Origin: JAFNAG01 sp050011535
GTDB taxonomy: Bacteria > Acidobacteriota > UBA6911
DNA: 64,000 nt
Direction of reading: 5' to 3'
NCBI GenBank assembly: GCA_050011535.1
Contig: JBEKIX010000001.1
Coordinates: 33,772-97,771 of the forward strand
In this document: positions 24,549 through 32,224 of the stretch, one piece after another
How positions within the stretch are numbered: the first letter of the stretch is position 1
Layout: each line of letters starts with the position of its first letter
Program-made: the position numbers and the translations under genes
The notes under the pieces: generated by a model
Told to the model about the DNA's origin: nothing
Databases searched by the model: none
Seen by the model: the letters and a program-made list of their open reading frames with translations, nothing else

Positions 24549-25895
24549 ATGGATATGAAGAATTATATTTCTAAATTTATGGACAACCTGGTAGCCAAAC
24601 ATGCGGCGCAGCCAGAGTTCCATCAGGCGGTTCGCGAGGTTGCGGAAACGCTGGGACCGTGTCTCGTGAAGCACCCTGAGTATATTGAGAACAAGATCCT
24701 GGAGAGAATGGTAGAGCCGGATCGCATTTTCATCTTCAGGATACCCTGGCAGGATGACAAAGGCGCCGTCCAAGTCAACCGCGGATTCCGTGTTGAGTTC
24801 AGCAACTCCATCGGCCCTTACAAGGGCGGCCTGCGTTTTCATCCCAGCGTTAATTTGGGCATTTTAAAATTTCTTGGCTTCGAGCAGATTCTGAAAAACA
24901 GCCTCACAACACTGCCTATGGGCGGCGGCAAGGGTGGAGCAGACTTCGACCCCAAGGGCAAATCCGATTCAGAGGTCATGCGTTTCTGCCAGAGCTTTAT
25001 GAACGAGCTGTTCCTACACATTGGTGCGAACATTGACGTGCCCGCGGGCGACATCGGCGTGGGCGGCCGCGAGATCGGATACCTCTTCGGCCAGTTCAAG
25101 AAACTGACGCATTCATTCGAGGGTGTCCTGACTGGTAAGGGCCTCAACTGGGGCGGGTCGCTCATTCGTCCCGAGGCCACGGGCTACGGCCAGGTCTATT
25201 TTGCAGAGGAAATGCTGAAAACGCGCGGCCAGTCTTTTGCCGGTAAGACCGTGGCGGTTTCGGCGTCGGGCAACGTCGCTCAGTACGCCATAGAAAAAGT
25301 AAATCAGCTGGGTGGAAAAGTGATCACCCTGTCCGACTCCAACGGCACCGTCGTGGATAAGGATGGCGTGAAGGGCGAAAAGTGGGAATTCCTGATGCAC
25401 CTCAAGAATGTCAAGCGCGGCCGCGTCAAGGAATATGCCGACAAATTCCATTGCGAATATCACGAGGGGAAAAACCCGTGGTTCGTGAAGTGCGATGTCG
25501 CCCTCCCATGCGCCCATGAAAACGAGATTTCCGGCGCGGACGCCGCGTTGCTCGTCAAGAACGGCTGCTATTGCGTGTCGGAAGGCGCCAATATGCCAAC
25601 GACTCCGGAAGGAATTGAAGCATTCCAGCACCACAAGATCCTTTATGGGCCGGGCAAGGCTGCCAATGCGGGCGGCGTGGCTACATCCGGCTTGGAAATG
25701 TCGCAGAATTCGCTGCGACTTTCCTGGACCAGAGAAGAAGTGGACGAACGCCTCCATGGCATCATGAAGAGCATTCACAAGGCCTGCGTGGAGACCGCAG
25801 CAGAGTACGGCCAACCCGGAAATTACGTTCTGGGCGCGAACATTGCCGGCTTCGTCAAAGTTGCCAATGCCATGCTCGATCAGGGCTTGGTATAA
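24549..25895 (+). CDS. gdhA: NADP-type glutamate dehydrogenase
   Basis: 448 residues, the length of the hexameric bacterial biosynthetic enzyme. It aminates 2-oxoglutarate to glutamate. The substrate-binding core shows NSIGPYKGGLRFHPSVN, the catalytic lysine in LPMGGGKGGADFDPKGKSD, DIGVGGREIGYLFGQ and the Rossmann motif VAVSASGNVAQYA. C-terminal PGKAANAGGVATSGLEMSQN is typical. AAGGAG precedes the ATG by nine bases. Confidence 0.96.
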   Translation: MDMKNYISKFMDNLVAKHAAQPEFHQAVREVAETLGPCLVKHPEYIENKILERMVEPDRIFIFRIPWQDDKGAVQVNRGFRVEFSNSIGPYKGGLRFHPSVNLGILKFLGFEQILKNSLTTLPMGGGKGGADFDPKGKSDSEVMRFCQSFMNELFLHIGANIDVPAGDIGVGGREIGYLFGQFKKLTHSFEGVLTGKGLNWGGSLIRPEATGYGQVYFAEEMLKTRGQSFAGKTVAVSASGNVAQYAIEKVNQLGGKVITLSDSNGTVVDKDGVKGEKWEFLMHLKNVKRGRVKEYADKFHCEYHEGKNPWFVKCDVALPCAHENEISGADAALLVKNGCYCVSEGANMPTTPEGIEAFQHHKILYGPGKAANAGGVATSGLEMSQNSLRLSWTREEVDERLHGIMKSIHKACVETAAEYGQPGNYVLGANIAGFVKVANAMLDQGLV

Positions 25896-25917
25896 GGGCA
25901 GTCGATTCCATTGTGGA

Positions 25918-25944
25918 GGGAGGAGGGCTCGCAGCTCTCCTCCC
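25918..25944 (+). terminator. 12-bp hairpin after gdhA
   Basis: GGGAGGAGGGCT pairs with AGCTCTCCTCCC around a 3-nt CGC loop (one G-T pair). It starts 22 bp after the gdhA stop. No U-tract follows, so it may be a weak terminator or mRNA 3' protector. Confidence 0.55.
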
Positions 25945-26138
25945 CATCACTCTGGAATCTCCTCCATTGCATGATCGCAGAGGGGATCTGATTCGCGGTC
26001 CTGTCACGCCTCATGAAAGGGGACATCCCGGGGATCAGAGCGATGAAGTGTTACTGACCGCCGTCGGACGCGAGAGGAACGCTGTTTTGAATTGCTGTTC
26101 CTTCACGTTCTGCGGCGGTCTCCTTTTTGGTGCCTAGC

Positions 26139-27128
26139 ATGATCCGTCTTGCGCTGTTGGGATTTGGAAACGTCGGGCGAGCTTTCGCGCGCTATCTCCT
26201 GAAATCCAGGGCTGACGAAGAGTTCTCCATCTCCGCCGTGGCCGATGTCACGGGCGGTCTTTTGCTGCGTGACTGCGATGACATACGTCGGCCGCTGGAA
26301 CTGCAAGATCAGGCAGGCACAGTCGCGGATTGGCGCGATCTCGGCACCTTTCTTGACATTCCCGATTACATTCACTCACTCAAAAACGCGGGCATTGCCG
26401 TTCTCATCGAGTGCCTCCCCACCAACCCGGCAGACGGCCAGCCGGCCTTGAGCCTCCTCCTGCAGGCCCTGGAACAACGCCTGCATGTCGTAACCGTGAA
26501 CAAAGGGCCGATTGTTCACGGGTACCGGCTGCTAATCGAAACTGCCGAGAGAAGCGGCGCGAAACTGAGATACAGCGGGACCACCGGCGTGCTTCCGCCG
26601 GCCGAGGTTCGTGGCTGCCACGTGCTGGAGATCCAGGGAATCCTGAATGGCACGACGAATTACATACTGACGGAGATGCAGGAGCGCGCTCTCAGTTTCG
26701 AGCAAGCCTTGGCGCGGGCTCAGGAGCAAGGCATCGCGGAACCAAACCCCGCCCTTGACGTGCAAGGATGGGATACTGCGTGCAAACTGCTGATCCTCGC
26801 CAACGAGTGGATGGATGCACGGGCTGCTCTGGATGATGTTTTGCGAATTGGAATCGGAAGCGCCACCGAGGAATTGGTAGCCGTGGCACGGGCCGCCGGA
26901 CGCTCCGTTCGTTTCATCGGCCGTGCGCGCCCCTGGGAAGGACGGATACGGCTGAGCGTCGCTCCCAAAATCGTACGGCGTGAGTCCGTCTTCCATACAA
27001 TCAGAGGCACCTCTAAAGGCGCACTTTTCCGGACCAGGGAAAAAGGTGAGATCTTCGCAGGCGGCGTCTCGGGCCGCGAGGCCATAGCACAGACCATTCT
27101 GGACGACGTCAAGGAGATCACGCGGTAG
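26139..27128 (+). CDS. hom: Homoserine dehydrogenase
   Basis: 329 residues. Reduces aspartate semialdehyde to homoserine for threonine and methionine synthesis. NAD(P)-binding LLGFGNVGRAFARYLL is at the N-terminus, then VTVNKGPIVHGYRLL with the substrate-contacting lysine, the signature ILNGTTNYILTEM and PALDVQGWDTACKLLILAN. Short form without the C-terminal ACT regulatory domain or an aspartokinase fusion. The ATG at 26139 was taken because the conserved MIRLALLGFGNVG begins there; no strong ribosome site was seen. Confidence 0.92.
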   Translation: MIRLALLGFGNVGRAFARYLLKSRADEEFSISAVADVTGGLLLRDCDDIRRPLELQDQAGTVADWRDLGTFLDIPDYIHSLKNAGIAVLIECLPTNPADGQPALSLLLQALEQRLHVVTVNKGPIVHGYRLLIETAERSGAKLRYSGTTGVLPPAEVRGCHVLEIQGILNGTTNYILTEMQERALSFEQALARAQEQGIAEPNPALDVQGWDTACKLLILANEWMDARAALDDVLRIGIGSATEELVAVARAAGRSVRFIGRARPWEGRIRLSVAPKIVRRESVFHTIRGTSKGALFRTREKGEIFAGGVSGREAIAQTILDDVKEITR

Positions 27129-27328
27129 CCAGTCTTGAGAGTCGCGGAAGCTCTTGGACAGCACATGCCGGTCGCGGGTGCTGTCCTTGCGTGCACGATG
27201 ATGTAAAATCAAGAGGATTAATTCGCGGGCGATGGGGAGGAAGAACCGGAACAAGGTGAGGGCGGTCCGCAGGAAGAGAATCCGGACCGTCGCCAGTTCC
27301 CTTCTCCTGAGCCGAAAGGCACAGACCT

Positions 27329-27523
27329 GTGGTCAAGTTCCTGCTCTGGTGCATCCTGTTCGTTCTGTGTTGGCCTCTGGCCCTGGCCGCGTTGGTCCTG
27401 TATCCACTGATTTGGCTGCTCCTCCTTCCCTTCCGGATCGTCGGCATCACCGTGGCGGGAATATTTGAATTATTGCGCGCGCTGATCATGCTCCCGGCCC
27501 GCATCGTGAGGAAGCTGGCCTAG
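27329..27523 (+). CDS. Small hydrophobic membrane protein
   Basis: 64 residues from a GTG with AAAGG upstream. About 40 residues are strongly hydrophobic (LLWCILFVLCWPLALAALVL, then LIWLLLLPFRIVGITVAGIF), forming two membrane segments, followed by a basic tail ending RIVRKLA. The stop lies 21 bp before the bshA start, suggesting co-transcription. No family was recognised. Confidence 0.55.
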   Translation: MVKFLLWCILFVLCWPLALAALVLYPLIWLLLLPFRIVGITVAGIFELLRALIMLPARIVRKLA

Positions 27524-27544
27524 AACTGCCATTTGGGGGAAATC

Positions 27545-28669
27545 GTGAAGATTGGAATCACTTGCTACCCGACCTACGGCGGTAGCGGTATCGTTGCGAC
27601 CGAGCTGGGAAAGGAATTGGCGGAAAAAGGGCACGAGGTCCATTTCATCAGTTATGCCTTGCCGTTGCGTCTGAATCGGACGACGCCGAACATCTTTTTC
27701 CACGAAGTCGAGATCAGCAACTACCCTCTTTTCGACCACCCTCCCTATGCCTTGGCGCTCGCGAACAAGATGGCGGAGGTCGCCGAGCTGCAAGGCTTGG
27801 ATCTGCTGCACTGCCATTACGCCATCCCGCATTCCGTGAGCGCTTTCCTGGCAAAGTCCATGCTTCAGCCGCGCAAATTGCCGGTCGTGACCACACTCCA
27901 TGGGACCGACATTACGCTGGTTGGAGCGGACCCGTCGTATCTTTCCATCACCAAGTTCTCCATCGAGCGCTCCGACGGCGTTACGGCTGTGTCGCATTAC
28001 CTGAAACAAGCCACGTGCGAGACGTTCGGCATCAAGAGTGAAATTGAGGTGATTTACAACTTCGTAAACTGCAGCATCTACAAGCCCGAGCATAGGCCGG
28101 ATTTGAGAGCGCGCTTCGCCGGTGAAAACGAAATGATGCTCATTCACCTCTCCAATTTCCGCGCCGTGAAACGCCCGGGGGAGGTGATTGAGATTTTTCT
28201 CCGGGTGCAAAAAGAACTGCCGGCTGTTTTGCTCATGGTTGGAGACGGCCCGGAGCGCAGCAGCGCCGAATGGCTGGCCCATCACCATGGAATTGAGGGC
28301 AAAGTCCACTTCCTGGGAAAGCGCGACAACATAGAAGAGTTGATTGCGGCGTCCGACCTGCTTCTGCTCCCCAGCCAGACCGAGTCGTTCGGACTGGTCG
28401 CATTGGAAGCCATGGCATGCGAAGTCCCGGTGGTGGTGTCAAAAGTGGGTGGCCTGCCTGAAGTGATCACCGACGGCACGGAGGGTTACCTGGTCGAGCC
28501 GGGTGACACTGAACGGATGGCCGAGCGCTCGCTCGAAATCCTGACGAACAAAGATCGGCGGCAAGCCATGGGGAAGGCCGGCCGCGCCACCGCCAAGGCC
28601 CGCTTCTGCGCTGATGAAATCGTGGCACAGTATGAGAATTACTACGAGCGCGTGCTGTCGCGTGTTTGA
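27545..28669 (+). CDS. bshA: N-acetyl-alpha-D-glucosaminyl L-malate synthase (bacillithiol biosynthesis)
   Basis: 374 residues. GT4-type glycosyltransferase joining GlcNAc from UDP-GlcNAc to L-malate, the first step in bacillithiol synthesis. The family-typical N-terminus is VKIGITCYPTYGGSGIVATE, then LHCHYAIPHSVSAFLA, LHGTDITLVGADPSY, VIYNFVNCSIYKPE and the nucleotide-sugar motif SQTESFGLVALEAMACEVPV. GTG 27545 was chosen because the conserved start falls there and GGGG precedes it. bshB and bshC are not in the window. Confidence 0.93.
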   Translation: MKIGITCYPTYGGSGIVATELGKELAEKGHEVHFISYALPLRLNRTTPNIFFHEVEISNYPLFDHPPYALALANKMAEVAELQGLDLLHCHYAIPHSVSAFLAKSMLQPRKLPVVTTLHGTDITLVGADPSYLSITKFSIERSDGVTAVSHYLKQATCETFGIKSEIEVIYNFVNCSIYKPEHRPDLRARFAGENEMMLIHLSNFRAVKRPGEVIEIFLRVQKELPAVLLMVGDGPERSSAEWLAHHHGIEGKVHFLGKRDNIEELIAASDLLLLPSQTESFGLVALEAMACEVPVVVSKVGGLPEVITDGTEGYLVEPGDTERMAERSLEILTNKDRRQAMGKAGRATAKARFCADEIVAQYENYYERVLSRV

Positions 28670-28754
28670 TCCAGAGGACCTGTTATTCCGTGACAGACCC
28701 TAAGCTGCCAGGCAGGCCGGATCGAAGTTCAAGAGAAGTGCAAGGCGGAGGCCC

Positions 28755-28897
28755 ATGACCAGACGCGCCAAGATTTTCGTGCTCGATACCAACGTAATAC
28801 TCCACGACGCTACCTGCATCCACCAGTTTTAGGAAAACGATATCGTTATTCCGCTGGCCGTGATCGAAGAAATAGACCACTTCAAGGGCCAGCCGCT
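28755..28897 (+). pseudogene. Remnant of a PhoH-type ATPase gene (N-terminal PIN domain)
   Basis: ATG 28755 has GGCGGAGG upstream and begins AKIFVLDTNVILHDATCIHQF, typical of the PIN domain at the start of PhoH/YlaK-like ATPases. An in-frame TAG at 28830-28832 interrupts it. The frame then resumes END-IVIPLAVIEEIDHFKGQPL, again PIN-like, before similarity ends near the 3' end of the convergent SnoaL-like gene. The rest of the gene, including the PhoH ATPase domain, is missing. Confidence 0.8.
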
Positions 28898-29323
28898 CTA
28901 CGGCGCACTCCAGTTGCGCCTGAAGTTGTCGCCAAGATCAAAGATGAAGTCCTTTACAAGAAAGACCTTGCCTCGATTGATATTCACGACTGTTACGCCG
29001 CTGTTTTGGCCTACACGTCCCTCTCGGTTGGTGAGCTGGATATTCCAGTGCACGGCGACCACGTTGGTGCCGGAAAGGTCGAAGATGTTCCGGACACACA
29101 GGTCTTGAATATCGAATCTGATTTGCGGGAACTGCTCGAAGAAATGGCGGAACCAGCCTTCGATGGCGCTCTTGCCCTGGTAGGTCCCGCTTTCAGCTAT
29201 TTCGCCGGGATAGACAAACTTCGCGTCATCCCGCCAGGCTGACATAAACTTCGGCAGATCGTGCCGGTTCAACGCATCGAAAGCACCAGCCAGCGCTTTT
29301 TTTGCCACAAGGGCTCCGATCAT
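28898..29323 (-). CDS. SnoaL-like / NTF2-fold protein
   Basis: 141 residues from ATG 29323, supported by GAGGAGG five bases upstream. Small alpha+beta fold of the SnoaL-like polyketide-cyclase/ketosteroid-isomerase superfamily: FDALNRHDLPKFMSAWRDDA, ESGTYQGKSAIEGWFRHFFE, FDIQDLCV and NVVAVHWNIQLTNREG. Members are isomerases, cyclases or ligand-binding proteins, and no specific function can be assigned. Its 3' end runs into the PhoH remnant. Confidence 0.75.
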   Translation of the reverse strand: MIGALVAKKALAGAFDALNRHDLPKFMSAWRDDAKFVYPGEIAESGTYQGKSAIEGWFRHFFEQFPQIRFDIQDLCVRNIFDLSGTNVVAVHWNIQLTNREGRVGQNSGVTVVNINRGKVFLVKDFIFDLGDNFRRNWSAP

Positions 29324-29699
29324 ACGTCCCTCCTCTCGAGGTTTGACTCGCAATTGCCAACGAATCCCTGGCCCGAAAAACCTCCAGTAACTGCTCGATG
29401 CTGACTAACAAGCGCAGATGCTTGCCGAAACCATTCAAGGTCCCTTTTGCAGAACTTCGCGATAAAGAAAAAACAGCGCGCACAGGGCCTGGTTCTGAAT
29501 AGATGCGCTGACATTACATCGAAATGGTTTTATAAACACAAGGATTATTTCAACAAGTCCAACATTTGATGGTACTTGTGGGCAAACGACTGCCGGAAGT
29601 ATTAAGCGACGGATCTAAGCCTCTGCTAGCTTGATAGCCGGCGTCCCTCGGCAATGATGTTCAGGGCGTGCAACGATAGAGATCTAACGTATCCGGACA

Positions 29700-29865
29700 G
29701 CGTGCCAGTTTGCGAGTGCCCGAATGCCGGCGAGTGTTGCGAATTCAGCTGTCCGGGGCCGATCCGGCCGACTATAATGACAGCAAATTCAGGTCGTTCT
29801 GATTTCAGTGCGCGAATTGCCTATGGAGGGATTCTCCATGATCGGCGACACCATCTCGCACTACC
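29700..29865 (+). repeat. Duplicated upstream segment of a Ser/Thr kinase gene, copy 1
   Basis: About 160 bp closely matching the reverse complement of 34540-34708. Matching blocks in order: GCGTGCCAGTTT, TGCGAATTCAGCT, GGCCGACTATAATGACAGCA with a TATAAT at 29773-29778, AGTGCGCGAATTGCCTATGG and the GGAGG ribosome site before ATG 29838. The TATAAT points toward the cyanophycinase gene ~190 bp on. No clear -35 box was found. Lies in the 29324-29966 gap, which otherwise holds no gene. Confidence 0.75.
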
Positions 29866-29888
29866 GATTCATTGAAAAGCTGGGTTAG
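29838..29888 (+). pseudogene. Start of a Ser/Thr protein kinase gene, truncated after 16 codons
   Basis: ATG 29838 encodes MIGDTISHYRFIEKLG and then a TAG. Acidobacterial serine/threonine kinases typically begin MIGQTISHYRILEKLG followed by a glycine-rich loop. Here the loop is lost and no kinase domain follows. It is a remnant inside the duplicated segment. Confidence 0.75.
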
Positions 29889-29966
29889 GCGGGTCCCTTG
29901 GTGCACCCGGTGGACCCAGACGCCGGCCGCGGCGTGCCGCTCTGGAAACATATTTGGGGGTAAATC

Positions 29967-30833
29967 ATGAAAAGGGTGTACGCGCTTATTGCTTTTCTGC
30001 TATGCAGCTTGCCACTAAACCTCTATTCAGAAACCAAAGGAACACTCTTCATCATCGGGGGTGGAACACGTCCTGTAAGCATGATGAAGCAATTCATTGC
30101 CATGGCAGAGCGAGTCCGCAGCGGCAAGATCGTTGTCTTTCCCATGGCCAGCGCCACGCCGGAGGAAGTCGGATCCGAACTCGTCGCTGAATTTAGGAAG
30201 AACGGGGCAAAAAGTGTCGTGAGCATCAACCTGACCCGGGAGCAGGCCTCTCTCCCGGAAAACAGCGCAATTTTGTCCGGTGCCGGCGGCGTCTATTTCG
30301 CGGGCGGGGACCAGGCGCGGATCACAAAAGCCATTCTCGATACTCCCGTTCACCGGAAGCTTCTGGAGATCTATGAGAATGGCGCCGTAATCGGCGGAAC
30401 CAGCGCAGGCGCTGCCGTTATGAGTGAAATCATGATCACCGGCGATGAGAAGCGCGTGGTGCAGGAAGGACATGATTTTGAGACCATCCAGGCGGACAAC
30501 GTGGTGACCACAAAAGGCCTGGGTTTCCTCAAGGCAGCGATTGTTGACCAGCATTTCGCCACGCGAAAACGGCACAACCGCCTGATCAGCCTGATTGCCG
30601 AACATCCACAACTCGTGGGGATCGGCGTTGATGAGTCCACTGCGATCATCGTCAATCCGGAGGGGACCTTTGATGTCATCGGAGAAAAAGACGTCGTGGT
30701 ATATGACCCGGCCCACGCCAAGGTCCAAATCACGGCGGCCAAGTCAATCGGCATCTCCAACATGGTCATGCACGTCTTGTTGCCGGGTACTAAATTCAGT
30801 CTCAAAACACGGAAAATCATGAATGAGCCTTGA
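29967..30833 (+). CDS. Exported cyanophycinase (peptidase S51 family)
   Basis: 288 residues with an N-terminal signal peptide (VYALIAFLLCSLPLNLYS). Cyanophycinase is a serine peptidase that cuts cyanophycin (multi-L-arginyl-poly-aspartate). Visible motifs: GTLFIIGGGTRPV, GVYFAGGDQARI, the nucleophile elbow GGTSAGAAVMSE, DQHFATRKRHNRL and GIGVDESTAIIV. GGGGG lies six bases before the ATG. No cyanophycin synthetase is nearby. With export this looks like scavenging of external polymer (inference). Confidence 0.9.
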   Translation: MKRVYALIAFLLCSLPLNLYSETKGTLFIIGGGTRPVSMMKQFIAMAERVRSGKIVVFPMASATPEEVGSELVAEFRKNGAKSVVSINLTREQASLPENSAILSGAGGVYFAGGDQARITKAILDTPVHRKLLEIYENGAVIGGTSAGAAVMSEIMITGDEKRVVQEGHDFETIQADNVVTTKGLGFLKAAIVDQHFATRKRHNRLISLIAEHPQLVGIGVDESTAIIVNPEGTFDVIGEKDVVVYDPAHAKVQITAAKSIGISNMVMHVLLPGTKFSLKTRKIMNEP

Positions 30834-30852
30834 ATTCACTTTCAGAATCGAT

Positions 30853-30876
30853 ACCAGGCCCGGCGCTGGTTTTTTC
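30853..30876 (+). terminator. Rho-independent terminator after cyanophycinase
   Basis: ACCAGGCC and GGCgCTGGT (one bulged G) form a stem, followed directly by TTTTTTC. It starts 20 bp after the stop codon. Confidence 0.8.
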
Positions 30877-31150
30877 TCATTTCGTCTTGATCCCCGCGAG
30901 TTCTTTAAGAACTTTGAACGGCAGGCGGAAAAACAAGCTGCCGTTTAGGCGCTCAATTCTCTTGGATACGTTCCTTCCAGCCCACCCGGTCGTATTACGC
31001 TGCCCGAAGAAGCAGATTCCCCGATACGCTCCAGATGTACTGTTCTGCGGGACGTCCTGTCGGTGCCTGCACGGGTCATGATCTACTCGGATGACATCAT
31101 CAAACCTGCGAAGATGAATGAAGGGGCGCTAGTTTGTAATTGAGGATGAG
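30877..31150. other. Intergenic region before tRNA-Glu
   Basis: About 270 bp with no convincing ORF or repeat. Short ORFs here lack a start site or a recognisable domain. Confidence 0.4.
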
Positions 31151-31227
31151 TGGCGTCCCCAACGGGATTCGAACCCGTGTTGCCGCATTGAAAGCGCGGT
31201 GTCCTAGGCCGACTAGACGATGGGGAC
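31151..31227 (-). tRNA. tRNA-Glu (anticodon TTC)
   Basis: On the minus strand the acceptor GTCCCCA pairs with TGGGGAC. The anticodon loop CTTTCAA sits between CCGCG and TGCGG, and the T arm reads CGGGTTCGAATCCCG. Discriminator G is followed by an encoded CCA (31151-31153). Confidence 0.95.
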
Positions 31228-31440
31228 GCGCTTGGGTTGGCTGCAGCGAGACTTATTGCGGCTAGCAAACAACCAGCGTAAATGCGGCGCCCATTCTGTC
31301 ATTTTTGAGCTAGGAATTCAAGCACGAGCGCTCCCCATCTCTATTGGTCGCGGTTTTACTTCCCATTCGAACCTGAGCTGAATTAGCATACAGGAGCATT
31401 TGCAATCCAAAAGCATTGCGGACGATTGAAGGACGTACGA

Positions 31441-31929
31441 ATGGTCCCGAAGCAAGTCACTATTTATACCGATGGCGCATGCCTGGGCAACCCGGGCCCC
31501 GGAGGCTACGGCGTTGTCCTGCTCCATGAAGGCCATCGCAAGGAACTCTCCGCAGGCTTCCGCCGAACCACGAACAACCGGATGGAGATTATGGCCGCCA
31601 TTGCCGGTCTCGAAGCACTCAAACGGAAATGCCGGGTCACACTCTACAGTGATTCACAGTACGTAGTGAACGCCATCGAGCAAGGATGGGCCGTGCGCTG
31701 GCGCGCAAACGGATGGCGGCGGAACAAGAAGGAGATGGCGCTCAATCCTGATCTGTGGACACGGCTTCTCGCGTGCGCCGAGCGCCACAGGGTCGAGTTC
31801 AGCTGGGTCCGCGGCCATGCAGGAAATCCGGAAAACGAGCGCTGCGACCGTCTCGCCATGGCAGCGGCCCAGGGGAATGATCTTTCGATCGATGCCGGAT
31901 ATGAAGCAGCGGCGCGGCATTCTCAATGA
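31441..31929 (+). CDS. rnhA: Ribonuclease HI
   Basis: 162 residues. Degrades the RNA strand of RNA:DNA hybrids. All four acidic catalytic positions are visible: IYTDGACLGNPGPGGYG (Asp), NNRMEIMAAIAGLEAL (Glu), LYSDSQYVVNAI (Asp) and VRGHAGNPENERCDRLA (Asp). The ATG at 31441 was chosen for GAAGGA seven bases upstream rather than the TTG five codons earlier. Confidence 0.95.
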   Translation: MVPKQVTIYTDGACLGNPGPGGYGVVLLHEGHRKELSAGFRRTTNNRMEIMAAIAGLEALKRKCRVTLYSDSQYVVNAIEQGWAVRWRANGWRRNKKEMALNPDLWTRLLACAERHRVEFSWVRGHAGNPENERCDRLAMAAAQGNDLSIDAGYEAAARHSQ

Positions 31930-32029
31930 GTGCCGGCGTGAGCCGCCCAAGAACGCCTGCATTGATCGATGAGGAGAGACCCTATTTCGTTCCTGGCGGT
32001 GTATGGCGATTCCACCGCAAATCGGTGGG

Positions 32030-32074
32030 TGGTGAGCCGTGCTGGACTCGAACCTGCGACCCTCTGCTTAAAGG
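32030..32074 (-). repeat. att-like direct repeat: partial copy of the tRNA-Lys 3' end
   Basis: 45 bp matching the 3' half of the intact tRNA-Lys (36505-36550) in the same orientation, with one substitution and one missing A in the anticodon-loop A-run. The 5' half of the tRNA is absent. This is the usual scar at the far end of an element integrated into a tRNA 3' end. Confidence 0.85.
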
Positions 32075-32108
32075 GTCTTCCGCATTTGTTGACTCCATAG
32101 ATTTTCAA

Positions 32109-32122
32109 GGATTTCGGCCTGG
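32109..32122. repeat. 14-bp inverted repeat near the left element end
   Basis: GGATTTCGGCCTGG is the exact reverse complement of 36406-36419, which lies just inside the other end of the element. It could be an arm-type recombinase binding site; this is inference from position. Confidence 0.5.
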
Positions 32123-32224
32123 GGATGGAGGCTTCGCATTCGCCTCGACTCTCGCCGGAATCCATATCGAGCACGATACGGTCGGCGCGGTCCGGCATCT
32201 CCGTCTGTGCGAGCACAACACGGT

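Noticed and set aside
30830..31081. Plus-strand ORF after cyanophycinase
   Set aside because: It overlaps the cyanophycinase end and its terminator, has no ribosome site, and shows no recognisable domain.
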